NCBI GenBank assembly: GCA_905250115.1 | Contig: CAJNOI010000014.1 | Coordinates: forward strand, 392,046 to 456,045 | Reading direction: 5' to 3' | Source of the DNA: Adineta steineri | Lineage: Eukaryota; Rotifera; Eurotatoria; Adinetida; Adinetidae | Length of the DNA: 64,000 nt | Shown: positions 12,069-23,031 of the stretch, in pieces | How the letters are laid out: every line of letters begins with the position of its first letter | Numbering within the stretch: the first letter of the stretch is position 1 | Position numbers and translations under genes: made by a program | The notes under the pieces: model-generated | What the model saw: the letters and a program-made list of their open reading frames with translations, nothing else | Told to the model about the DNA's origin: nothing | The model's database searches: none

Positions 12069-12847
12069 CTGATTATAATACATATTTTTCTGAAGATACA
12101 AGTCAATTAAAAATCTTCGTTCTTACTTATATCGGTAATTTCCTACCGATGGCTCTTCTACAATTACTTGGAGCAGCTGCTTATACAGGCACATACACCA
12201 ATCAAGAATGGAATCATGCATATGAAATAAATAGTGTTGGCGGATTATTAGGTGCTAGTCTCTCATCTCTTAGAGGTTTTGGTAAATTTTTACTTGTTCT
12301 ATTTGCATTATCGACTATTGGTAATAATATACTAAATATTTATTCTTTATCATTGTCTGCGCAAGTTATTGGGCCAATATTTAAACGTATACCACGCTTT
12401 TTATATACAGTTGTTGGTACTATAATATATATTCTATTAGCTATTGTTGCTGCAAATAAATTTAATGATTCATTAATATCACTTCTAAGTTTAACATCAT
12501 ATTGGTCAGTAGTATTTGTTGTTATTGTGGTGGAAGAACATCTTCTATTTCGATGGTATTCATTTAAAAATTATAATTTTGATATATGGAATAATCGTAA
12601 AAGCTTATCAGTCGGTATAGCTGCAATATTATCAGGTTTAGTAGGTGCTGTTGGTATTGCACTTGGAATGACACAAACTTGGTTCACTGGACCGATTGCA
12701 AAAGCTATTGCAGGTGATAGTGGTGAACAAGGTGCAGATGTTGGCCTTGAACTTGGTTTTGTTTTTACAGCAGTTAGTTTTCCATTATTCCGATCAATTG
12801 AATTATATTATATTCGAAAATAAACCATGTTTTGTTTATATATCTTG

Positions 12848-12917
12848 ATAGTATGGGTGAGGATGTTGATCTCATTCTCATTCACTTACATCTACATTCA
12901 CCTTCGCTCCTATCGAT
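12848..12917. repeat. Telomere-like inverted repeat 3 (degenerate)
   Basis: ATGGGTGAGGATG on the left against CATCTACATTCACCTTCGC on the right; more eroded than the other copies. It lies just after the permease stop codon. Confidence 0.5.
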
Positions 12918-13017
12918 CCTTTCTATTGATAAAGATATCGTGAAATATATTTGAACATCGAAACAAATATTTTTCAAAAAAAAATAACAGAATTATAAAA
13001 ACTCACGTGTCATGAAA

Positions 13018-13090
13018 CATAAGCGGGTGTCAATGTGAGTAACTCTTCTTTATTTACACCCACAAACACTTACACCCTCACTCCTAAGTA
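13018..13090. repeat. Telomere-like inverted repeat 4
   Basis: GCGGGTGTCAATGTGAG faces ACACCCACAAACACTTACAC and then CCTCACTCCTAAG, around an AT-rich loop. Confidence 0.6.
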
Positions 13091-13168
13091 TTAAATTTAG
13101 TTATTAAGCAAAAAAAAAGATTTTATTAATAAGAAAAGCATAAAACTTCACATCAGAGTATAGTATCA

Positions 13169-13477
13169 TCAATTATTATACTCTAAAAAGCCTCGCATTC
13201 GATTCTGATCCCATATTTTAAAGTTTTTCAATTTACATAATTTCTGAAGCCGTTTGTTTTTATTCTTTTCTATGTAATTACCAATGATTTGTTGAGCTAG
13301 TTCTATTATAAGACTAATACTAAGCCAATAAATTCCGCCGCTAATTAATTTAAACACATTAGTAGAGAAGAAAGGAAATATCCATGTTAAAGAAAATGCA
13401 AATTTATATAATTTTTGTCTTGTTTTTCCTAGAATTATATCTTGTTTAGTTGAATATGTTAATCCATTTCTATACAA
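13169..13477 (-). CDS. Uncharacterised ORF or terminal exon with two membrane segments
   Basis: About 102 codons, beginning with TTG, with the frame open further upstream into the neighbouring inverted repeat; there is no good ATG. Two hydrophobic stretches (FAFSLTWIFPFFSTNVFKLI and IYWLSISLIIELAQQII) are followed by a basic tail (NKNKRLQKLCKLKNFK). It could be the last exon of a gene whose 5' part has decayed. No family recognised. Confidence 0.25.
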   Translation of the reverse strand: MYRNGLTYSTKQDIILGKTRQKLYKFAFSLTWIFPFFSTNVFKLISGGIYWLSISLIIELAQQIIGNYIEKNKNKRLQKLCKLKNFKIWDQNRMRGFLEYNN

Positions 13478-13492
13478 TTTCCCATATTGAGT

Positions 13493-13560
13493 CTTAAGGG
13501 TGTGGGTGTGGATGTAGGTATAGATGTCATTATTCCCTTAACCCACACTCACACCCTAGT
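13493..13560. repeat. Telomere-like inverted repeat 5
   Basis: TTAAGGGTGTGGGTGTGGATG on the left and CCTTAACCCACACTCACACC on the right, with a loop of about 18 nt. Confidence 0.8.
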
Positions 13561-14254
13561 TTTGTTTGAAACATAATTTAGTCTTTTGCAAAATACTAAA
13601 GTTTTTAGAAATGAACTCTACAAAAAAAATAAAATGTTCTACTTTAAAGTTAACAAATTGAATTTAAAATTTAAGAATTATTATTCAATTTGCTAAAACA
13701 TCTGGTGGCTAGAAGATTATTTAATCTCCATGAAAATATTTATACTTTTCAAAAAAAAAACCTATCTATAAAAGATGAGTTTTATAAAAAAATATCTTTT
13801 TTTATCATAAAAACTTTTTAAACTTACTACATTTTTTTTAAATATAACGAAATTATTTTTACATTGAAAAAATGCGAAAAATCTTCTTCCATATTTCACA
13901 TAATCGAGTTGACACTTTGCAGTATAGCTTAATTAATAAATTAACATTGAAAATAATTTGTTTTGTATTTAAACTTGTAATATTAAACAAAAATGTCACG
14001 ACTATTTTTAATACAATATGATAATATCTATTAAATTTTATTTTCTCATTATGTTTATAATTAACAATCGAAACATAAATATAAACATTAAACTTGAATT
14101 TATTTATTTGATTATTACAAAAACACACCTCTTGCATTTGAAAGAAAACAAAAGTTTATTATAAATAAAAAATGGTTTATACAAAAAAATAAGAAGCTTG
14201 AGTATAATATTTTGCTTCAACGAAGAAAAAATAATTTATATTGAATCAGATTTA

Positions 14255-14766
14255 TTAAGGATCTTCACAAAGAAGACCAGATAAGTTGATATCTTTGCCA
14301 TCTATATTAACAGATGCAAGAAAAACTGTTGACAAAGGACTGAACGATCCAACAGCAATTTCCGAAGTTTTTTTATGTAATTCACCATTAACAACATTAC
14401 ACAAGCATTGCGTGTTTTGGAAACAAAAACCATCACATAGAACTCGTAACTGACCAACGAAAGTTTTATTCAACTGGTCCAATGGAGATGGCAACTTCGA
14501 GGTATCAATCGTATGTGTTTTTTGACAATACTCTCTACATATGTTCGGTTTTTCTCCTTGATGATTTATGCAGTAGTTATCCAACTCCTCTTCTATTTTA
14601 AAATAAATCTCAAAATAAAACATTCACCATAACAATGAATATTCTACTCACTTGTGTAATCATTATTACATCCTGAAGGTGCAGCAAAACCAAATGGTAG
14701 ATGTAGAGCAACATATCCAAAGAAAGATAACATCAAAACAAATAATATTTTATCCAGACTAACCAT
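14255..14766 (-). CDS. Small secreted Cys-rich protein
   Basis: Exons 14766-14652 and 14592-14255 across a 59-nt intron; 150 residues. The start at 14766 is followed by a typical signal peptide (hydrophobic ILFVLMLSFFGYVALHLPFG, probable cleavage near FAAPS). The mature part has about nine Cys residues, several in closely spaced pairs (CDGFC, CLC), suggesting a disulphide-bonded extracellular domain. A Cys-poor C-terminal half (VGSFSPLSTVFLASVNIDG) ends in LLCEDP. No family is recognised, so no function is assigned. The join keeps the frame. Confidence 0.75.
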
Positions 14767-17700
14767 TCTTGATAAAAGAAATATATTCGTATATTTTTTA
14801 TTGAAGGATTAATATAAATTGTTTAATACAAATCGATTTTAAAATTTTCTCTATTTATATAATATTATTTCATACTTAATGCTCCTAAATACAATGATAA
14901 TATCTGTTTTTGTTCTTTCAGTGCAAAACAAAGAATAAAGAATATTTAGTCATGATTCATTAATATTATACGTGTGTTGGATTTGTCTTCACATGATATA
15001 ATCGTACAAAAGAGTACAGTAATAAGATAGAAAGAAACGATTGACTATTATCATCATCTTTTATTTTTCGTATAGAGATACAAAAGAAAGAGTGAGTATT
15101 GTCTTATTATGAAGCAAAAAATAAGTATGAATCATGTTGAAATAAAACTAATGTGTAAATAAGCATCATTTAAAACAAAACAAAACAAAACAAAATCGAT
15201 TGATATTTTCATTTGTTTATCATAAATGAAATATAATCTATAAATTATTATTATTCAAATAAAGAAATATTTCACAAAATAAAACCTCAAAATAATCAAA
15301 ATATATATTTTGTTTTTTTCTGATATTATTCAATATTTTTATATTGACTTTAAACGTATTTATTTGTTAATTAACATAAAACAATTTTAGTCTCACAATG
15401 AGGTAGTAATTATTCTTTCTTTTGTATTTCTAAAAAAAAAATTAAAGGATTGCATAAGCATACTTGATCACCTCTTTGACTCTTTCTTTCTCTATCTTAT
15501 GACTATACTTTATTATACGATTATATTAGATATGAAGAAAATATAAATAGAGAAATTTTCGAATGAATTTAAATAAAATAATCGATATTTCTATTTCAAA
15601 CACAATAAGAGTTTTGTTAAGAGAAAAGTATGTTTTTGATGAATTGTATTCAAAGCAAGTAGAATATAATTTTTAGTTGTCATTAAGAATCAAGATAAAA
15701 TTAAGCGAAAGAACAAATTAATAATTTTTATAACAGTATAGAAATGAATTCTGTTTGAATGATTACTATATATTGAATAGGTGACAAGTTTTTAGAGCTA
15801 CGAAATAAATGATTAACTGAAAGAAAGTATTTTTCACATTGGAAATACGTTTCAAATTATACATGCATTGATATGTATTAAATTATCGAAACTTATATAT
15901 AAATTAAAGAATATTGGAAAAAAGCATGATAGTAAATCTCTTTGTTATTTTTATCTTGGTAGTTTATATAAAAATCGTAGAAAAACAACCTCTAAACACG
16001 ATCTGTATTGAAATCTTTAATGTCCTCTCAACATTTAGTAAGGTAGAACTTAAGAAAGGTTGAAAGATGACTTTATATTTGTTTTTAATTGTAACTTTTG
16101 ACGCTCTATCAAATGGACTGTTCATCTGAGAATCAAATTTTCGACGTATGAATATTTCTGAATACACAGTAGGCCCATCTTCTCATGAATTGTGTGTTTA
16201 GGTAAGACAAGAAATCCGTTAGATATGTGAAATAGAATGAACAATACAAATGTTTAATGAATTGAAAGTCAATTTCAATGAAATATTCTAGAAAAAATGT
16301 TCTCACTTCTTTTAAAAACCATTGATATTCTCTGTAGGTATATTAAACATATCCATTTTGATTGAAAATCGATTATTGTTAGAAAAATAATCGAAATAAC
16401 TCCTATAATAATTTTCTAATATTTAGACTCATCACTTATAAGAGTGTTTAGAACAAATTATTTCTTAATAAATTTACAAAAAGAAAAGTCATTATTTTAG
16501 TTATAGATTTGTCAATCCAAATATAGAAATAATTGTCGTCAATATTCACAAAAAAAATTCCATTTAATTCCATTAAATTATACGCTACATTCAAATTTGA
16601 ATATCTTCATTTAACCGTATGAAATTATACATTGTTAAATTTTATAACTTTGATAATTGTTAAGTAAGAATGTTAAATGAACTCTTCAGAATTAATATTC
16701 ATGATAAATATGATGTTTCTTTGAGTATTTGTCATAAGTGTGATAGTCTAATTCCATTCCACAATTCGCTATCATATTTAAATGTTGAAGATTAGACAAA
16801 TTTATTACTATTGTGAAAGTTAAACTGTATAGCAGGATTAATAAAGGACTAGAGTATATTTTTCATATTAGATAGTGAAAATCGTAGATAAAAATGTTAG
16901 ACAACATGTAAAAATGTAATTGTTCATCATGGCTTCTAGTTTTTATCATGATATATCTACTCTTTTTATTCTTATGTTGATTTCGTTTTGAAGAATTGAA
17001 ATATGACGCATATCTCTGAATAATTGATTTCTTAACAGTTGAACACGTCTGATAGAAGATTCATAGTTATTACAATGATTTATATGAACATTTACTTGGG
17101 ACAAATTCAAAAAATCATTCTCGCGAAGCGAATATGATGATATGGCTTTTCAATGTACATGAAAAGACAATGAAAAATAAAATCAACGAACAAGGTACAT
17201 ACTTGGATGAAAGTGAACAGATCAGGAAAACAATATAGTCCATTCAAATAAAAATTATAATTTTATTAAAATAAAGTTTAGTTGTATCATTTTATAATTT
17301 AAAAGAATATATAACATATTTTTAATAATTAAATATAAATTAATAAAAAAGAAAATCTTCGATTATTTATTTATTTGAATGATGCTTCGAATAAGATTTA
17401 TTTCTAACTTTTGAATTAGATAAATTTAGTAATCGTCATATCTGTATACGCACTTGTATTATATAATTTATTTCTAAAATAGATTCAAATACGTCATACG
17501 TATATGAAAACAAACTGCGTTTTTGTGATGATTATTGAGTAAATAGGAAAAATAAAAGTGCATAGATTACTCATTCATTCACCTGCATAATGATAATACG
17601 TCATTAAGAAAGGCGTAGTATCTTTTTCTACACCCATGTTATTATTAGAATATGCTTAAATGTCTATGCTTCATTGAGCAAAATTTATCTATAAAAGCTC

Positions 17701-17772
17701 AAGAATATACAATGAAATTTTATACAATTACATTTTTTCATATTACAAAGATATATATCAATCGATTAAATA
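14767..17772. other. 3 kb AT-rich intergenic region
   Basis: No gene supported on either strand; all ORFs are short. It has an (AAAAC)n run near 15173-15195. It includes the promoter of the secreted protein gene (left) and of the Gly-rich gene (right). Confidence 0.6.
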
Positions 17773-18068
17773 ATGGCTGGTTTTGGTGTAAATGTTTTTG
17801 ATGCATTTGCCGACAATGCGGCTGATCGTTTTGTAAATAATTTTATACCGGGCAATGGTATGTTGTTTATATTTTAAAATAAAAGTAAGAATTTATTTGA
17901 TTATTTCTAGGTGTTCTTCAAACGGGTGTTGATCAATGGCTTAATAATGATATTAATCGTAATTTAGGTGGAGGTCTTGGATCAAGTTACGGATATGGTT
18001 ATGATAATGGCTTCGGCGGCGGATTCGGCGGCGGCTTCGGTGGTGGTTATGGTGGTGGATGGTATTAA
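17773..18068 (+). CDS. Small Gly/Tyr/Phe-rich protein
   Basis: Exons 17773-17857 and 17911-18068 with a 53-nt intron; 80 residues. The N-terminal half is an ordinary sequence predicted to be helical (VFDAFADNAADRFVNNFIPG then VDQWLNNDINRN). The C-terminal half is low complexity: GG/GYG/FGG repeats ending GGGWY. No signal peptide, so it is probably intracellular. Such Gly/aromatic tails can phase-separate or aggregate, but this is inference. TATAAAA at 17692 lies 81 bp upstream of the ATG and could be the core promoter. No known family is recognised. Confidence 0.7.
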
Positions 18069-19326
18069 ATTTATTGAAAAAAAGACATTGTTTTTTATGT
18101 ATAAAATAATCTGTGAACATTAAAATGTTTTAAATAAATAATGAGGATGTACAATATAAATATGCAGTAATTTCATTGATACACTATGAAAATATAATAT
18201 ATTCAGGTGTATCATAGAATGTTTATTACGTTTTTGTTAGTTATCATCAACGCATATAAGAACATGAAATTATTTCATTTAAATTCCATGATAAATAGAA
18301 TATTTTTATTATTATGAATATGAGATGACAGATAATAAAATATTTGTTTTAAATAGTTAGATACAATACGGTGTATATTATTGTATTTGTTGCTGTTGTT
18401 TTGTGTATACAAGTATTGCTCGAAGCCATTTACTTAATGTATAATACAACTGAGAGATATTTTTAAGTTCATCTGGTTGACATTCATATTGATCAAAAAT
18501 CGAATTGAGTTTTGTTATTTGTTCTTGACTTATATGATCTTGATCCAAATCAAATAAGCGTTTTAAAAATTGAGCATAATCGCCTGCCATTCTATTTTTG
18601 TCATCTGTCCATTGTCATGTTTGTTTCGAACGTTCGAGTAAAATACGAACACATTAAAATCTGATGATAATAATTTACGTAAAGATTCTTCAGCCTCTAA
18701 TAAAAAAATCTTTTCTATATAAAAAAAATAAATAAAAATAATTACGGTTACAAAGCAATAAATTATAACAATTTAGAGTACAGAATAAAGAAAAGAAGTC
18801 ACACGACGTCGTGAATAATTTACGATTGAGTTTTACAAATTATCAGAAACGAAATAGATTGTTTAACCTAAGATTTTAATCGGTATACATTCTTAAAGTA
18901 TAAAAACTTTACATTATCGTGTGACTTTCACTTTTCACAAATGCGATCAAAGAAAAACATTATCTTTTATGTTGTATTTCAGAACAAGAATGATTATTAA
19001 TCTAACATTTTGTGAAAAAGTAAAGCTGAATAATAAGTTTTAGATAAAAAGATCATTTCTTTTCATTCATTATGTAGATACAATATGAACTGAAAACGAT
19101 CAATCAATGAAAGTTGTTTATATTGAATTAAAATACGTAAATATCTATGGAAAACGCCAAAAATAACATGAACCAAATTGGATAGGATAATATCAATCAG
19201 TTTTAGCTCGAAATATAAGAAAACTCTCGAAAAACAGGAGAATAGGTATTTTTTCTTTCATTGCGTCATCTCTGAGTCATTCTGTATGTGTAATTACGAA
19301 ATTTTTATTTATTGAATAAAAAAAGC
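18069..19326. other. Mostly non-coding, one short dynein-like ORF
   Basis: Apart from the ORF at 18378-18590 and a possible upstream fragment around 18655-18700 on the minus strand, nothing coding is seen. Confidence 0.5.
18378..18590 (-). CDS. Dynein heavy chain stalk-like fragment
   Basis: 70 residues from ATG at 18590. The pattern DLDQDHIS, CQPDELKNIS and LSKWLRAILVY matches the segment of dynein heavy chains just before the microtubule-binding stalk (their FDKDNI, FxPxxIxxVS and LcxWVxAMxxY). A genuine dynein heavy chain exceeds 4000 residues, and no other dynein domain is present. Upstream on the same strand, sequence reading EAEESLRKLLSS lies in another frame, and in-frame codons before the ATG (QWTDDKNR) still resemble dynein but are preceded by a stop. 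So this is either a decayed dynein piece or a small protein derived from one. The C-terminal Gln run is not dynein-like. Confidence 0.4.
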   Translation of the reverse strand: MAGDYAQFLKRLFDLDQDHISQEQITKLNSIFDQYECQPDELKNISQLYYTLSKWLRAILVYTKQQQQIQ

Positions 19327-19398
19327 TATCGGTATCGGGATTCGAACCCGAGTCTTGGCGTTGAAGGCGCCTTATCCTAACCTCTAGACTATAGCGAT
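19327..19398 (-). tRNA. tRNA-Glu (UUC)-like gene
   Basis: A 72-nt cloverleaf: acceptor ATCGCTA/TACCGAT with one C-C mismatch, D arm GTCTAGAGGTTAGGAT, anticodon stem GGCG/CGCC with loop CCTTCAA, and T arm TCGGG-TTCGAAT-CCCGA. The D arm and TTCGAAT B box are close to metazoan tRNA-Glu and the anticodon reads TTC. Odd points are C instead of the near-universal T at position 33, an A-A mismatch at the top of the anticodon stem and the acceptor mismatch. It may be a diverged or inactive copy. Confidence 0.75.
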
Positions 19399-20372
19399 AT
19401 AAAACATCTTCGATGATTTACTTTTCCATTTTTCTGATTTCACATTCCATACCCACGTTAATTTTATCACTTATGACATATCGAAAACTAACACTGATTA
19501 ATGTTATTCTGTTCCACATATAGGCAGAACGCTCTCGTTGTGCTTTGGACATTTATATATACTTCACTAGGTTGATCGGATAGGTTTTTCTCTTGACGAT
19601 TTTTTATAAAGAGTGTTGATTTTCAATGTTTTTTTAGTTATAATAATAAAATGATATTTTCTCTGAAGCAGTTTGCTTTAACATCGTGCCTGCCAGATTT
19701 CTACGTCACTATCATAAAATATCATTATTGCACATGATAATTGACATCTGCCATCGTTTTATTCACAAACTAGCTTAGAAAAGGAAATACCTTTATGATT
19801 TTTATTTATCAGGTATTTCAAATGTTGTGTTTCTTGCAAATGTATGAATAAAGATATTTTACATTGACGTCATTCTGTAGGCGATTCTGTAACATATGGC
19901 ACAGCCCTATGTCACTTAATTATATTTGAGAATATGATGAAAAAAGATTTTTATTTTTGTTGAATTTATCACATAGGAGAACGTTAAAAAAAGGTAAGGA
20001 TTTGTAGGTAATAACAAATAGAATAATGATCTATCAAAGTTTGGCATCAATTGAACTTGTTGAAATATATATTTTCTTTAGTTGCTTCTGTTTAGTTTGA
20101 TACGATAAGTGAAGATAATTGTATAGAAAACATAAAGAGTATGTCAAATCATCTAAAAATATACAGAGAATTGTTGCATATACTTGATCATATGTGCAGG
20201 GTGTTTGTATTATATATTGGTATTGTATCTACACCCTTGTATCTTCTATGATTAATAAACTATGAATAACTTTTTTCCTGATTTAATCTCTTCTTCTTCA
20301 AAATATTATTTTGTAGATTTTTCATCGTCAAACTATTTTCAGAAGTTTTAAATTTTACACAAACCATGAACA
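19399..20372. other. Intergenic
   Basis: No gene supported. A short inverted pair (CAGGGTGTTTGT near 20199 and ATCTACACCCTTG near 20229) resembles a small or eroded telomere-like hairpin. Confidence 0.5.
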
Positions 20373-23031
20373 ATGAATCATAACAAGATAGGAGTTTATC
20401 ATGTAATTTATTGAAATAAAACAATATAAAATAACTATTGTTTTAATTAATTACTTTAGTCTGAATCAATTGATTCCAGCTCAGTTGAATCATCAACTAT
20501 ACAATCAAGAATTTTGTATGTATATTATGAAGTTAAGTAAATGATGAAACCAATTGTTTATTTCAGATGTGAATGTTTTCGAAAAAGAAAGTTGATGTGG
20601 ATAATCATTTTTTGTATTGTCATAGTGTTAATTATAATTATACCAATAATTATTGTTAAAACGAAAAAAGTAAAGGAACCACAGGTATCGACTACAAAAA
20701 TAATATCCATAACAACAGAAGAACCAACAACACAAGGTAAAGTCTTATTCTGAAGAAAATAGGAGGGATATCGTCTCTTATTTTAAATAATTCATAAGAG
20801 AGAAACTAATAGAAAAGGGTGTGGGTAGAAGTGTATTATGGACACAATATTGAAACAGACATTCATATGCACATCTACACACACATCCTCGGATCTCCCC
20901 CATAATGTGACACAATTTAGAGTTTTGACTTGGATGCATTCAGCTATATATAATACAAGATTTGAAAAGTATCAGCGAACAAATCATATTATTTGTAAGG
21001 TTATCTGTTTGAGTTATTGAAATATAAATATAATTGACAATAAACATCATATGAAAAGAAAAATAAGAGAATCTATCTGATCGACAAGTACTAAAGTATG
21101 AGTGGAATCTTATCTTTTTTTCTTCTGTAGCGGCACCTATACCATCAACAACAACAACAACAACATCAGCAACATCATTATCATCATCAACAACAACAAC
21201 AAATGGTCAGTAATATCCTAGATGATTTGGTAGTACTGTTTGTAGCTTTTTCATGGATAATTAGTCTAATACATTGTTATCTAACTAAATTCGAAAATGA
21301 GTCTACGAGCGCAGATGTTTTTTTTTGTTTATTAGTATTAGTGACTAGTATACTCGATAAATGTCTGATACGAGTTGAGTAATGATCTAATAATAAACAT
21401 GTTCTAGTTACTGCTTATTTCTAAGTAGAATCCAGTGGATTCACAGTTTTCTATATAAGCCCACATTCGGTTTGATTATACCAGATGAGCTTGATTTGTT
21501 ATCACTATCAGCATCTTATTTTGTATGAAATAATTAGTTTAAGGCTAGATATGGTATTTTGGCAGAGCGGTTAAAGCAAGAAAAATTCGGTCAGATTCGC
21601 TATAGGATATCGCAGATTGTTCAAAACTCGATAACACGATTCTCTCCGCAGTTTTCGCTTCGTTAGGAATAAAGCTGCTGCAATATACTTAGAAAAGTAA
21701 AGAAATTGCTATATTATAGATCGTCAATATACAAAGTATCGCATAGTACTTCAGAAAATTAGTTTACTGTACTTTATTAATTAAAAATATACTTAAAAGT
21801 GCTTTTAAATCATCTTTTTTTCCCTACATATGGTATTCGAACAGCGACTTTGGCCTTTTCCAGTTAGCGAAAGTCTAGATCTCGTTAATCAGAATAGAAA
21901 GAAAATGATCATAGTGACACTGTAAAATATCGAAGATTGCTCAAAACGAGTGTATTCGACGCCTTAATACCAAATGACAGTAAAATTGTGTTTGCGATAG
22001 ATTGCAACATGTTTTCTAATCAAATCACTTACGCAACTGGCGCTAATCCAGTTGCAATAACATTATTCGATGTAAATAATGATAGCGCACCGGATATTAT
22101 TGTCGCAAACCAGAACGACCACAGTATCGGTATTCTTCTTAACGCCGGCAATGGCATATTCCATTCTCAGATTACTTTTCCCACTGATTCTGGCCCGGCT
22201 GCAGTAAAAGTGGCCGATGTGAATAACGACAGCAAACCCGATATTATTGTCACACATTCCAGTTCAAACAACTTCGGTGTTTTTCTTAACACTGGCAATG
22301 CTACGTTTCTACTGCAAACTACTTATCCGACTGTCAAAGCTCCCGACTCAATAGCATTAGTTGATGTGAATAGTGACAACAAACCTGATATTATTGTCGC
22401 ATACCCTCTTGGACACAACGTTGACGTTTTCCTAGGCACTGATAATGGTACGTTTCTGTCTCAAGCTGCTTATAAAACGGGGACAACACCTAAGTCACTA
22501 GTACTCAAAGATGTCAATAATGACAATAAACCTGATATTATTGTCGCAAACCAGGGTTCACTCAGTGTCAGTGTTCTCCTTAACGCCGGCGATGGTACAT
22601 TTCTTCCTCAAACTCCTTATCAAACTCGGACAACACTTAGCTCGATAGCAGTCAACGATGTGAATAGTGACAACAAACCTGATATTGTTGTAGCAAACCG
22701 AGGCTCACAGAGTCTCAGTGTTTTTCTTAACGTTGGCGATGGTACATTTTATTCTCAAATAGTTCATCCAATTGGGTCAGCACCTTTCTCAGTAGCAATC
22801 GTCGATGTGAATAATGACAACAAATCCGATATTATCGTGACAAACAATAATGTGAACAACGTCGGTGTCCTTCTTAACGCCGGTGACGGCACGTTTCTTC
22901 CTCAAACTACTTACTCGGCTGGTACTGCTCCTTGGGCACTTGAAGTAATCGATTTGAATAGCGATGGAAAACCTGATATTATAACTACAAATCCCCATTC
23001 AAGCAGTGTCAGTGTTCTCTTACACTGTTGA
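20373..23031 (+). CDS. Type II membrane protein with seven FG-GAP/VCBS repeats
   Basis: Exons 20373-20402, 20460-20515, 20567-20736, 21131-21205 and 22001-23031; the frame closes at 453 residues. Order: short Ser-rich cytoplasmic tail, CECFRKRK, one TM segment (MWIIIFCIVIVLIIIIPIII, about residues 37-57), Thr-rich stalk (TTTTTTSATS), then seven units of about 50 residues. Each unit has a calcium-loop core of the type DVNNDNKPDIIV followed by GVLLNAGDGTF. Such repeats form an integrin-like or bacterial VCBS beta-propeller. The three introns after the TM exon are all phase 1. A propeller of this kind on a metazoan stalk suggests acquisition of bacterial-type repeats, then fusion to a host anchor. 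The unusually long 795-nt last intron holds repeated tRNA-like sequence. Role: probably cell-surface binding; ligand unknown. Confidence 0.82.
20816..20892. repeat. Telomere-like inverted repeat 6, inside an intron
   Basis: GGGTGTGGGTAGAAGTG on the left and CACATCTACACACACATCC on the right, within the third intron of the FG-GAP gene. Confidence 0.65.
21548..21950. repeat. Degenerate duplicated segment with tRNA-like boxes, in an intron
   Basis: Two related pieces lie about 300 bp apart: ATATGGTATT at 21549 and about 21829, and TATCGxAGATTGxTCAAAAC near 21609 and 21929. The first piece contains TGGCAGAGCGG (a match to the RNA polymerase III A box) and GTTCAAAAC (a match to the B box) about 55 nt later. 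This suggests a tRNA-derived SINE or tRNA pseudogene. Confidence 0.4.

Larger units (their letters stand above)
8153..12823 (+). pseudogene. NCS1-family purine/cytosine permease, interrupted by a hAT transposon
   Basis: Exons 8153-8428, 8498-8971, 9127-9241 and (after the transposon) 12069-12823. Leaving out the element and one target duplication, the frame closes exactly at 539 codons plus stop, so the gene was intact before insertion. The protein reads like fungal Fcy-type permeases of the nucleobase:cation symporter-1 family: a hydrophilic N-terminus, FGANIIIPSFASGILGP, SRYSWGYYG, FSISSSW, YNTYF, FLPMALLQLLGAAAYTGTY and LSLSAQVIGPIFKRIPR, with about 12 hydrophobic helices. Such a carrier would import cytosine, purines or related compounds at the plasma membrane. 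As read, the third exon runs into the element, so the product would be truncated after the fourth or fifth helix unless the other allele is intact. NCS1 carriers are normally absent from animals, suggesting horizontal transfer. Confidence 0.88.
12824..14254. other. Intergenic with several telomere-like inverted repeats
   Basis: Contains three GT-rich/CA-rich inverted repeats (12848-12917, 13018-13090 and 13493-13560) and one doubtful membrane-type ORF. The rest is AT-rich without clear coding features. Confidence 0.5.

Noticed and set aside
20838-21020. 60-codon ORF within the FG-GAP gene
   Set aside because: It lies wholly in an intron and crosses the telomere-like repeat.
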